Below, one piece after another: positions 8,024 to 14,704 of a DNA stretch of 16,506 nt; positions within the stretch are counted from its first letter, which is position 1, and each line of letters starts with the position of its first letter. The position numbers and the translations under genes are program-made. Below the pieces are notes generated by a model, which saw only the letters and a list, made by a program, of their open reading frames with translations, had not been told where the DNA came from and made no database searches. The stretch is from Gammaproteobacteria bacterium (GTDB lineage Bacteria > Pseudomonadota > Gammaproteobacteria > Arenicellales > UBA868), in contig DPVA01000003.1 of assembly GCA_003529705.1 (NCBI GenBank), positions 1 to 16,506 of the forward strand. The letters run 5' to 3'.

Positions 8024-8431
8024 TTAGAAATTCAAGATAATGTCTTGCTCGTCCATCAAATCTGAAAGCTGTGCCTGATCGACGATATAAATAGATGACT
8101 TCTCCGCCCAGTCTTCATCTTCATCTTCCCAAGTCAGGGGCATCAAGTCTTCTTCTGTCAGCCCTCGCTCTTGAAGTGATTCGCGCTCCACATAAAGTCG
8201 GTTTACCTCATAGTCCCCGAGCGCTCGGTAGGCAGGTGAGAAGTTTTTCATACCAGTATCAGCGGTATCCTGATCCTGTTGCAGCTGGAAAACCCCGTCA
8301 CCAATGAACGCCATGCATACGTCCTGTTCGAACGCGGCACCTATTAGTACGACTTCAAGACCTTCCACCGCATAGACCGTGCCACAGGGCGCGTGCCGGT
8401 TGATATACATGAATTTCTTTGCTCGGCTCAC
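8024..8431 (-). CDS. dsrF: DsrF, subunit of the DsrEFH sulfur-transfer complex
   Basis: This 135-residue protein of the DsrF/TusC family forms part of the DsrEFH hexamer. The segments KKFMYINRHAPCGTVYAVEGLE and AAFEQDVCMAFIGDGVFQL are typical of the family. The start is taken as GTG at 8431-8429, because an excellent AGGAGGT (complement of 8437-8443) lies 5 bases before it; a longer in-frame version beginning further upstream would overlap dsrE and puts the ribosome binding site inside the gene. The ribosome binding site overlaps the dsrE stop codon, implying coupled translation. Confidence 0.94.
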   Translation of the reverse strand: MSRAKKFMYINRHAPCGTVYAVEGLEVVLIGAAFEQDVCMAFIGDGVFQLQQDQDTADTGMKNFSPAYRALGDYEVNRLYVERESLQERGLTEEDLMPLTWEDEDEDWAEKSSIYIVDQAQLSDLMDEQDIILNF

Positions 8432-8436
8432 AAACG

Positions 8437-8443
8437 ACCTCCT
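8437..8443 (-). promoter_or_regulatory. Ribosome binding site deciding the GTG start of dsrF
   Basis: AGGAGGT on the minus strand overlaps the TAG stop of dsrE (8444-8442) and sits 5 bases ahead of GTG AGC CGA, which sets the dsrF start and links its translation to dsrE. Confidence 0.7.
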
Positions 8444-8834
8444 AGTCGCCAAACACCAGAAGGCGATCAGACTCGATACCCGCTTCGATCAATTGGCCCA
8501 AACCTGATATGCGAAAACCCGGCGCGATATTGTCGCCATCCTTGCCGTTGCGCTTGGCTTCGTCCGGATCCACAATCCCGCGGCGCTGAGCCGCCGCAAC
8601 ACACAACACCAGATCCAGATCATGCTCAGTGGCAAGCTCGCTCCAGCGATTGACGATGTGCCGATCGTCCTGCGGCGGCGTGGTGAGTCGGGTGCCGTTA
8701 TTGACCCCGTCGTGATAAAAGAAGATACGAAAAATCTCATGGCCGGCTGCAAGGGCTGCCCGAATGAACTGATAGGCGCTATCCGAAGCTTGGTGGGTAT
8801 ACGGCCCCTCGCTCACCATTACAGAAAACCTCAT
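8442..8834 (-). CDS. dsrE: DsrE, catalytic subunit of the DsrEFH sulfur-transfer complex
   Basis: This 130-residue protein of the DsrE/TusD family carries the sulfur-accepting cysteine. Cys78, in DLVLCVAAAQRRGI, is at the same position as the persulfidated Cys78 of Allochromatium vinosum DsrE. The N-terminal MRFSVMVSEGPYTHQASDSAYQF and IFRIFFYHDGVNNG are family signatures. DsrEFH is found in sulfur oxidisers and is absent from typical sulfate reducers, so it helps set the direction of the pathway here. The gene starts 9 bases after the dsrB stop. Confidence 0.96.
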   Translation of the reverse strand: MRFSVMVSEGPYTHQASDSAYQFIRAALAAGHEIFRIFFYHDGVNNGTRLTTPPQDDRHIVNRWSELATEHDLDLVLCVAAAQRRGIVDPDEAKRNGKDGDNIAPGFRISGLGQLIEAGIESDRLLVFGD

Positions 8835-8843
8835 AAAGCCTGC

Positions 8844-9917
8844 CTAAAACCGAATATGGGTCGAAGCATTGAGGCTCTTGCGCGCGCCACGCCAGTTGTC
8901 AATATGGAACTTGGTAAACGGCAATCCAGTAATCTCAAAAAAGCGTGGCCAACCGATACGGTCGATCCAGTCGTTGATACGCTCCCAGTCTCGGGCATCA
9001 TCCTTATAGGATTGAAGGATACGTTTGACGATCGCTGTTACTTCGGGCCAACGCGGTGGATTGTTGGGGACACCTGATGCAACCAGTTTCTGGAAACTGG
9101 GCTTGCTCCGCGCATTAGAGTGATTGCCGCCCACCCAGATGGCCAACTTACTGTGCTCCGGATCGTTGATCTGCATCGGCGGACAGGGTGGGTAACAGGC
9201 CCCGCAGCAAATACATTTTTTCTCATCGACTTCCAACGTCGGCTTGCCGTTTACCTGCGCCGGACGAATAGCGGCCACCGGGCAGCGAGCTACGACCGAT
9301 GGCCGTTCACAGACATTCGCCACAAGATCATGATTGATCTTAGGCGGCTTGGTATGCTGCACATTGATCGCGATATCTCCTTGGCCGCCACAGTTGATCT
9401 GGCAGCAGGAAGTCGTGATATGCACCCGGTTAGGCATATTGCAGTTTTTGAACTCATCGATGAGTTCATCCATCATGGCCTTGACCACGCCAGACGCGTC
9501 CGTACCCGGTATATCACAGTGCAGCCATCCCTGGGTATGGGCGATCATGGCGACTGAATTGGCCGTACCGCCGACAACGAATCCGGCATTCTCGAGCGCA
9601 CTGATCAAAGGGTCGACCTTGGCTTCGTCGGCAACCATGTATTCAATGTTGCTGCGGATGGTGAACCGCACGTGTCCATCCGCATATTCATCCCCGATGT
9701 CACACAGCTTTCGAAGAGTGAACACGTCCAGAATACGCTGCGTGCCTGCCTTGACGGTCCAGACTTCATCTCCACTGGCCGCGACGTGGCGGAGGACGCC
9801 AGGTCGGGGATGATCATGCCAACGCCACTGGCCAAAATTCTTGACCATCAGTGGGTGCATATACTGGAAGCCGTCGGGGCAACCCGATTCAACCGGCTGT
9901 CGCATATCCTTAGCCAT
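8844..9917 (-). CDS. dsrB: DsrB, beta subunit of reverse dissimilatory sulfite reductase
   Basis: This 357-residue protein pairs with DsrA to form the siroheme-containing sulfite reductase that, in this type of organism, oxidises sulfur delivered by DsrC to sulfite. A cysteine-rich siroheme/[4Fe-4S] region lies at residues 171-176 (SCCQINCGGQGD) with more cysteines at 203 and 212 (NVCERPSVVARCP). A ferredoxin insert follows at C235/238/241/245 (CICCGACYPPC). Length and order are normal for DsrB. ATG at 9917 is preceded by GGAGAG at good spacing. It follows dsrA after 47 bases. Confidence 0.98.
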   Translation of the reverse strand: MAKDMRQPVESGCPDGFQYMHPLMVKNFGQWRWHDHPRPGVLRHVAASGDEVWTVKAGTQRILDVFTLRKLCDIGDEYADGHVRFTIRSNIEYMVADEAKVDPLISALENAGFVVGGTANSVAMIAHTQGWLHCDIPGTDASGVVKAMMDELIDEFKNCNMPNRVHITTSCCQINCGGQGDIAINVQHTKPPKINHDLVANVCERPSVVARCPVAAIRPAQVNGKPTLEVDEKKCICCGACYPPCPPMQINDPEHSKLAIWVGGNHSNARSKPSFQKLVASGVPNNPPRWPEVTAIVKRILQSYKDDARDWERINDWIDRIGWPRFFEITGLPFTKFHIDNWRGARKSLNASTHIRF

Positions 9918-9964
9918 CTTTCTCTCCGGTAAGAGTCCGTTTAGGGGTGAACCTCATCGTTAAT

Positions 9965-11233
9965 TCAACCGGCTAATGACTGAGCGGTTTCAGCCTGTCG
10001 CTCAAACCACTTGACCGCTTCTTCATCCCAGCCATCCATCCGAACATAAGAAGACTGCCTCGGATCAGCAATCATGTGTGGGTCCACCTCTATGCCAATC
10101 CCTTCCAGGAAGTTCACCAGTCCGATCCGTTCAATCATTTCGCCGCAGCGCTCGTGCTCCAGGCCATTCTCCGCCCAGAAATCAATCGTGTTCTCTGCGA
10201 TCTCGGTGATAGTCTCGTAGTCCTCTTCTGTCTCGAGTTTCATAAAGGGCACGATCACGGTACCCATCAGGTCACCAATCTTCAGCGTCCGTTTGCCGCC
10301 CATCAGGATCGTCACACCCTTGTCGTCTCCCGGAGAAAACGCCTTGGGCGCCACGTTCAGGCAGTGCATGCAGCGCACGCAGTTACGGTTGTCGATCTCT
10401 ACTGAGTCGTCGTCCTTGAGACTCATGCAGCGCGTCGGACAACGCGTGATGATATTGTCGATAGTATGCTGGCGACCCTTTTCTGCAACGTAATCTTTCC
10501 AGGCCTGCTGATCCACCTTCATGTCATCACGCCAGGTTCCAATCACCGCCATATCGGCGCGCTCGATTGAATTCATACAGTCGTTGGGACAGCCAGAGAC
10601 CTTGAACTTGAACTTATAGGGCAGGGCTGGCCGATGCACATCATCGGTAAAGTTGTTCACCAGAACCCGGTGGATCTTGTGCTCGTTGGCACAGGATTGT
10701 TCACAGCGAGCTCCACCCACACAGGACATGGCGGTACGCACGCAAGGCCCCGCGCCGCCAAGATCCCAACCATAATCGTTGATCTCGTCAAAAAAGTGCT
10801 GGGTACTATCGGTGGTCGCACCAATAAACATGATGTTGCCGGTTTGTCCGTGAAAAGTCACCAGACCCGAGCCCCACTTTTCCCAACTGTCCGCCAACTG
10901 GCGCAGCATGTCTGTACTGTAATGATTGCCCGCCGGCGGCTGAACCCGAAGCGTATGAAACTCTTTAGACTCAGGGAACTGCTGACCTACCTCCGAAAAT
11001 CGCGGGATAATCCCTCCACCGTAACCATAGACACTGACTGTGCCACCTTTCCAGTAACCCTTTCGTGTTTCGTAAGAATGTTCTAACTGGCCCAGCAGAT
11101 CATTGGCGACACCGTTGATCCGCTCGGTAGGGTGCTCATCTCGAAGACGCTTGATTCCCGAGATAAAACTTGGCCAGGGTCCGTTCTCAAGCTCATCGAG
11201 CATGGGGGTTTGGTGTTGCTTGTTGTCAGCCAT
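9965..11233 (-). CDS. dsrA: DsrA, alpha subunit of reverse dissimilatory sulfite reductase
   Basis: This 422-residue protein has the complete siroheme-[4Fe-4S] cysteine pattern: C171/C177 (SCVGGARCEQ) and C215/C219 (SGCPNDC). A ferredoxin domain follows with C265 and C285/288/291 (NCVRCMHC). These are diagnostic of DsrA. It is the first gene of the minus-strand operon and starts at ATG 11233 with GGGAC nearby as a ribosome binding site. The adjoining dsrEFH, two-cysteine DsrC and dsrL assign it to the oxidative branch rather than sulfate reduction. Confidence 0.98.
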   Translation of the reverse strand: MADNKQHQTPMLDELENGPWPSFISGIKRLRDEHPTERINGVANDLLGQLEHSYETRKGYWKGGTVSVYGYGGGIIPRFSEVGQQFPESKEFHTLRVQPPAGNHYSTDMLRQLADSWEKWGSGLVTFHGQTGNIMFIGATTDSTQHFFDEINDYGWDLGGAGPCVRTAMSCVGGARCEQSCANEHKIHRVLVNNFTDDVHRPALPYKFKFKVSGCPNDCMNSIERADMAVIGTWRDDMKVDQQAWKDYVAEKGRQHTIDNIITRCPTRCMSLKDDDSVEIDNRNCVRCMHCLNVAPKAFSPGDDKGVTILMGGKRTLKIGDLMGTVIVPFMKLETEEDYETITEIAENTIDFWAENGLEHERCGEMIERIGLVNFLEGIGIEVDPHMIADPRQSSYVRMDGWDEEAVKWFERQAETAQSLAG

Positions 11234-11261
11234 GTAAGTCCCACTCCGTTCGTTGATCGCT

Positions 11262-11267
11262 TTTATA
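11262..11267 (-). promoter_or_regulatory. Possible -10 element of the dsrA promoter
   Basis: TATAAA on the minus strand lies about 30 bases before the dsrA start codon, leaving room for a leader of roughly 20 bases with a ribosome binding site. No convincing -35 box is seen at 17 bases, so an activator would be needed if this is the promoter. Two TCTTAT copies (11286-11291 and 11309-11314, 23 bases apart) sit just upstream and could be activator sites. Weak evidence. Confidence 0.22.
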
Positions 11268-11442
11268 CACCGTTGATGGCACGCCTCTTATCACGCCACT
11301 TTCGTTATTCTTATGACGTCCGCCTGCTTGACGTTTAGCCACGCTCACGGGCAGTACCGCCTGCCAGCGCAGTCGACGGTTGTGCCTGCGATCATTCTAA
11401 GTGCCGAAGCCGTGGACGCCATTCCCCGGGGGGTATGCGGTG

Positions 11443-11480
11443 AAAATCTCCGGTTTATCCCCTTAGGGATAGGCGATTTT
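11443..11480. repeat. 38-bp imperfect inverted repeat (operator or hairpin)
   Basis: Left arm AAAATCTCC (11443-11451), a GGTT bulge, then TATCCC (11456-11461); centre CTTA; right arm GGGATA (11466-11471) then GGCGATTTT (11472-11480). Fourteen of fifteen arm positions pair, with one mismatch and a 4-base bulge on one side. Such a long dyad in the middle of a divergent region suits a regulator-binding site acting on both operons; a bidirectional hairpin in RNA is the other reading. Confidence 0.65.
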
Positions 11481-11556
11481 CTGCACTGCACAAAAATCAC
11501 TTGGGAGTAATAAGGTCTTTTTCCTCAACAACTTCATGAAATCAGGGACTTAACTC

Positions 11557-11589
11557 AAAAGGGACCACGGGTTACCAAAAACCCTTTTT
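11557..11589 (+). terminator. Terminator-like hairpin with T-run in the accessory operon leader
   Basis: GGGTT (11569-11573) and AACCC (11580-11584) pair around a 6-base loop and are followed at once by TTTTT (11585-11589), the form of an intrinsic terminator read on the plus strand. A wider pairing AAAAGGG (11557-11563) with CCCTTTT (11582-11588) is also possible, on either strand. It lies about 125 bases upstream of the dioxygenase gene with no gene before it, so it would act as an attenuator rather than as the end of a transcript. Confidence 0.45.
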
Positions 11590-11592
11590 ATT

Positions 11593-11636
11593 AAAGGTTA
11601 TTGGTGCAGGAAAACTTAATTTCAGGATCAACCTTT
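11593..11636 (+). promoter_or_regulatory. Alternative leader helix (antiterminator-type pairing)
   Basis: AAAGGTT (11593-11599) can pair perfectly with AACCTTT (11630-11636), a 7-bp helix closing a 30-base loop. The same AAAGGTT can instead pair upstream with CCTTT (11583-11587) of the terminator-like hairpin, which would break that hairpin. The two pairings exclude each other, the usual layout of an attenuator or riboswitch expression platform. No known riboswitch class is recognised. Confidence 0.35.
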
Positions 11637-11712
11637 TGGGGGAGTTCTCCCGCAGAGCCATCCCTCTAGAATCCGTTTCCAGGCTATCAGGCAGTTTGTT
11701 GAGTTTTTCACC

Positions 11713-12615
11713 ATGCATGCAACCACCGTATCCGCAGGGACAATCCAAAGCCAACTAAAAGGGGTTAATTCAGGAGCGACCACTCGTTGGCAGGAACGTC
11801 TTATTCGGTACCGTAAAACGATCGACAATCTCGTAGTCGACATTACGAACCCGTATCAAATTTCCACTGCTGAACGGGCTGCGCTCGCCGTCCGCATCAA
11901 ACACGCCAACATGGCAATTTATCGCTGCCAATCGGCCGATAACATTGACCCCGATGGCCTAACCGCGCTCGCAGCCCAACTGGGCCTTGGCGTTCCGGAC
12001 CGCAATCTCTGTGCTGATGAAGATGGCCTTAGCAAAATTCAAGTAGAGAAAATCAGCGCCCGCCAGCGCTACATTCCCTATACCAACAAACCGCTCAACT
12101 GGCATACCGATGGCTACTACCATACTCCGGATCGGATCATCCGGACAATGCTGCTGCATTGTGTGCGCCCAGCCCGTCACGGTGGTACGCTGGAAGCGAT
12201 GGATCACGAAATCATCTATGGTCTCCTTCGTGAACAACACCCTCGGCTAGCAGAGGCACTTTGCCGCCCGGACGCGATGACCATTCCAGAGAATCGCCCG
12301 AAAGACGGCCCCCATCGGGCTGAATGCTCGGGACCAGTCTTTTTCTGGAACGCTGGCGTACTTTGCATGCGTTACACCGCCCGTAAACAGAACGTTATCT
12401 GGAAGCACGACAATCAGACACGAGAGGGCGTGGCGGCTCTCGAAGAAATTCTCAGCAGGTCGGGTGATCTAATCCTTAGGCGGCGGCTAAGACCTGGTGA
12501 AGGTCTCGTAAGCGCCAATGTTCCGCACCGGAGAGAAGCCTTCAAGGATTCCCCACAGGCCCATGAGACGCGGCTGGTATACCGTGGCCGTTACACCAGC
12601 GCGCTTCAGATCTGA
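11713..12615 (+). CDS. TauD/TfdA-family Fe(II)/2-oxoglutarate-dependent dioxygenase
   Basis: This 300-residue protein has the features of the TauD/TfdA dioxygenase fold. The iron-binding HxD is at H131/D133 (NWHTDGYY), the distal histidine is H272 (ANVPHRREAF), and an arginine for 2-oxoglutarate follows about 15 residues later at R287 (RLVYRGRY). The N-terminal part (DNLVVDITNPYQIS and HANMAIYRC) also fits a subgroup of the family. TauD releases sulfite from taurine; the position next to dsr makes a sulfonate or other sulfur substrate tempting but unproven. ATG at 11713 has only a weak ribosome binding site, and the true start could lie slightly downstream. It is the first gene of a six-gene plus-strand operon; the next gene begins 16 bases after its stop. 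Confidence 0.85.
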   Translation: MHATTVSAGTIQSQLKGVNSGATTRWQERLIRYRKTIDNLVVDITNPYQISTAERAALAVRIKHANMAIYRCQSADNIDPDGLTALAAQLGLGVPDRNLCADEDGLSKIQVEKISARQRYIPYTNKPLNWHTDGYYHTPDRIIRTMLLHCVRPARHGGTLEAMDHEIIYGLLREQHPRLAEALCRPDAMTIPENRPKDGPHRAECSGPVFFWNAGVLCMRYTARKQNVIWKHDNQTREGVAALEEILSRSGDLILRRRLRPGEGLVSANVPHRREAFKDSPQAHETRLVYRGRYTSALQI

Positions 12616-12631
12616 ACATTGCCCTACTACT

Positions 12632-12844
12632 ATGCTTTGGATCAGCGAACTTATCCTGCAAAACCAGCCATCCTCTTTTCAGGAACTGCTGTCGTTGGTT
12701 CGCCAAAGAGCACAGGATGGAGACCGCTTTTTACGAATGGACGTTAAGCCGCCCTATCCGGATACTCCTGAAAACTGGGAAGACCGGCTTGAGGCGGTCT
12801 TCACTAGCACAGTCGATGTAGATGACCCAGACCAACAGTCATGA
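12632..12844 (+). CDS. Small unknown protein, 70 residues
   Basis: I do not recognise this protein. It starts MLWISELILQNQPSSFQELL, is likely helical in its first half (ELLSLVRQRAQDGDRF) and acidic at the C-terminus (STVDVDDPDQQS), with PPYPDTPENWEDRLEAVF between. It contains no cysteine and no membrane segment. The frame is open further upstream, but the ATG at 12632 avoids overlap with the dioxygenase gene. Its stop codon overlaps the start of the next gene (ATGA at 12841-12844), which supports it as a real, translated gene made in step with its neighbour. Its size suggests a binding partner of the next protein rather than an enzyme; that is inference. Confidence 0.6.
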   Translation: MLWISELILQNQPSSFQELLSLVRQRAQDGDRFLRMDVKPPYPDTPENWEDRLEAVFTSTVDVDDPDQQS

Positions 12845-13545
12845 AATACCTTGACGACATGGCAGATCTTGGCGCTGAATCGCAGGAGGAGTCCGCAACC
12901 TCATCCGCTGCTTTCGAAGCACAGTTGGCAGCGGTTCAGGATCGGCTGAACGAAAGCAAGATCGAGCTCGAGTCGCCCGAATGGCGTGAACTGGCGCTGC
13001 AGGAAGGTCGCTTGCTGGTCGCTCTGGAACGCGGCGCTGACGCTTGGCAGACCGGTCGAAGCTGCTTTGACCGATTTTGTAAAGTACGGCTCTGGGCTGA
13101 GGCCATCGAGGCCGCGCGCATTATGTTTCAGTCGGGAGAAACAGACGCGCTCGTGGCGCTAGGTCACGGTGTCTGGCTAGCAGTAACTTTTCCGGTTGAT
13201 CCGGAACTCTCCGTAGCGCTGCTCCAGGACATCATTGAAGAGACCCCCGATGACTCAGACGGTGCCGCTGTCGCCGCAGCCACAGCCGCCTATCTCGTAG
13301 AGCTTCGAAGCGAAGGTAAAGAACATGAGTCACTGTCCTTTTTTACCAATCAGATGCTGGGCGCCGTAGCCAGACGCCATAGCGGTATTGAGAACCAGGA
13401 GACATTCGACCAGTGGATCGAACGACTGGAACTCCATGATCCAGCTTGCTTTCTGCCAAGGCTTCGTAACGTTGTGGATGTGTTGGTACAGGATGACTGG
13501 TGGATCGACCGCGAAGCGATCCGAGCTTCGCTGCCGGTGCAGTGA
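12841..13545 (+). CDS. Unknown helical protein, 234 residues
   Basis: I do not recognise a named family. The sequence is acidic, rich in Ala, Glu and Leu, and appears to be almost entirely helical. A low-complexity N-terminus (GAESQEESATSSAAFEAQ) leads to a probable coiled coil or helix pair (residues 25-65). Then come repeated helices that look like TPR/HEAT-type scaffolding: GADAWQTGRSCFDRFCKVRLWAEAIEAA, DALVALGHGVWLAVT, VALLQDIIEE and AAVAAATAAYLVELR. No membrane segment and no catalytic motif are seen. It overlaps the previous gene by 4 bases and the next gene starts at or just after its stop, so its product probably acts with those neighbours. A scaffold or adaptor role would fit but is a guess. 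Confidence 0.7.
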   Translation: MKYLDDMADLGAESQEESATSSAAFEAQLAAVQDRLNESKIELESPEWRELALQEGRLLVALERGADAWQTGRSCFDRFCKVRLWAEAIEAARIMFQSGETDALVALGHGVWLAVTFPVDPELSVALLQDIIEETPDDSDGAAVAAATAAYLVELRSEGKEHESLSFFTNQMLGAVARRHSGIENQETFDQWIERLELHDPACFLPRLRNVVDVLVQDDWWIDREAIRASLPVQ

Positions 13546-13553
13546 CTGGTTTC

Positions 13554-14261
13554 ATGGCCATGCCTAACTTCTGGCAAGAAACTCCTGCGGCAAAAGTGCC
13601 GGTCCCTCGGCAAACTGTTATCGATCTCGTTTTCCGGACACGCGGACGACAACTGCCAACAGATCACGCCTGGACGCTGCGCCAAACGATTACCCAGGTA
13701 CTTCCCTGGCTTGAAGACGAACCGAACGGAGGCATTCATCTTATTCACGGTGCCCAGTCCGGCAACGGCTGGCAACAGCCGGATGATAATAGTGTGATTG
13801 AACTTTCGGCGCGGACGCGTTTCGTGCTGAGGATTCCGGAGAACTGTATCATGCAGGCGCGTAAGCTCAGTGGCCAAACCCTTGAGATCGATGGTCACAA
13901 AGTGACCCTACTCGAGGCCCGAGTGCGCCCGCTCACGCCCTTTTCTACGGTACTGGCTCGGCATATACGGGTAACCGACTCGACCGCGGATGAATCAATT
14001 TTTCTTGAACACACCGCACAGTGGCTTGGCGAACTCGACATCGCACCGACTAAAATGCTTTGTGGCCGTATCCGCCACTTCACTACCCCTAAGGGTTCCA
14101 TGCTGACCCGCAGCCTGTTGATCGCCGAACTCAACCCGAAAGACTCTGCCGTGGTCCAGAACAAGGGCCTTGGACCCGACCGCCTGCTGGGGTGCGGCCT
14201 CTTTTTGCCACACAAAACTATTGCTGCCGTACACACACCGCTTAACGACGAAGGGAACTGA
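13554..14261 (+). CDS. Cas6/Cmx6-like protein (putative RNA-processing RAMP protein)
   Basis: This 235-residue protein resembles the Cas6/Cmx6 family (type I-MYXAN), endonucleases that cut CRISPR precursor RNA. Recognisable blocks occur in the family's order: DLVFRTRGRQLPTDHAWTL at about residues 24-42, which holds a DH pair (D37, H38) where the family has a conserved histidine; GIHLIHG at 60-66; RFVLRIP near 89-95; VRPLTPFSTVLARHIRV near 124-140; and a glycine-rich loop GLGPDRLLGCGLFLP at 205-219, the RAMP hallmark. No CRISPR array or other cas gene is in the window. The start is uncertain: ATG 13554, ATG 13560, or a GTG at 13542 overlapping the previous stop. It precedes the DsrC-like gene by 42 bases. 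The family call is from motif recognition; function outside CRISPR is unknown. Confidence 0.72.
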   Translation: MAMPNFWQETPAAKVPVPRQTVIDLVFRTRGRQLPTDHAWTLRQTITQVLPWLEDEPNGGIHLIHGAQSGNGWQQPDDNSVIELSARTRFVLRIPENCIMQARKLSGQTLEIDGHKVTLLEARVRPLTPFSTVLARHIRVTDSTADESIFLEHTAQWLGELDIAPTKMLCGRIRHFTTPKGSMLTRSLLIAELNPKDSAVVQNKGLGPDRLLGCGLFLPHKTIAAVHTPLNDEGN

Positions 14262-14303
14262 TCCCCGATAACATTATGCTGCTAGCGCCTACAGGAGCCC
14301 GCC

Positions 14304-14642
14304 ATGCCGATCAACGCTGATGGAAAAACGATAGCCACTACAGAAACCGGGTTTCTCGAAAATCCAGAGGACTGGACAGAGTCTGTCGCCAGAGCCATGG
14401 CGGGTGCAGAGGATCTGGAATTAAATGAACGCCACTGGGATATCATCAAGTATTTGCGGGAGCAATATTATTCCAACAACGGCAATCAGCCCAACAACCG
14501 CACGTTGCTAAAAGAAATGAGTGCGCGTTGGGGTCATAAGGTCAGCAACAAGGAACTCTTCGAACTCTTCCCAGGAAATCCCAGTAAACAAGCTGGCCGG
14601 CTTTCGGGGCTTCCTGAGAGCATGCGCAAGGGCGGCTATTGA
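14304..14642 (+). CDS. Cysteine-less DsrC-family protein (RspA-like)
   Basis: This 112-residue protein is a clear DsrC/TusE homologue: it shares the ADGKTIATTETGFLENPEDW start, NERHWDIIKYLREQYY, and ELFPGNPSKQAGRLSGLP with the DsrC at 7343-7675. It contains no cysteine at all. The position of the inner DsrC cysteine is Gly98, and the C-terminus ends RKGGY where DsrC has GCV. It therefore cannot carry sulfur as DsrC does. Cysteine-less members have been named RspA (regulatory sulfur-related protein) and are suspected to regulate rather than transfer sulfur; some DsrC proteins bind DNA, which would suit this. A good ribosome binding site (AGGAG) lies 8 bases before ATG. Confidence 0.9.
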   Translation: MPINADGKTIATTETGFLENPEDWTESVARAMAGAEDLELNERHWDIIKYLREQYYSNNGNQPNNRTLLKEMSARWGHKVSNKELFELFPGNPSKQAGRLSGLPESMRKGGY

Positions 14643-14704
14643 GTCTGGATAAAAGCGATAACCCGGACCCCAACACATTGAAAAAACACCAGGAGATAAA
14701 ATCG

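Larger units (their letters stand above)
11234..11712. promoter_or_regulatory. Divergent regulatory region between dsrA and the accessory operon
   Basis: This 479-base region holds no gene I can support. It separates two operons that are read away from each other, so it should carry the promoters for both. Visible structure: a possible -10 for dsrA near 11262-11267, TCTTAT repeats near 11286 and 11309, a long imperfect dyad at 11443-11480, and a group of overlapping inverted repeats from 11557 to 11636 in the leader of the plus-strand operon. I could not find a convincing consensus promoter for the plus strand. Confidence 0.7.

Noticed and set aside
9334..9813. Plus-strand frames opposite dsrB and dsrA (also 10634-11086)
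   Set aside because: Antisense to conserved siroheme-binding regions; no ribosome binding site or recognisable product.
13350..13898. Minus-strand open frame of 182 codons opposite the helical protein and Cas6-like genes
   Set aside because: The plus-strand genes have coherent family motifs and overlaps; the antisense product has none.
13554..14303. CRISPR array near the Cas6-like gene
   Set aside because: I looked for regularly spaced direct repeats around the gene and in the intergenic regions and saw none; all nearby sequence is coding or short gaps.
14639..14704. TTG start at 14639 overlapping the RspA-like stop
   Set aside because: The overlap is suggestive, but ATG 14705 has a clear AGGAGA ribosome binding site and the upstream part is low-complexity.
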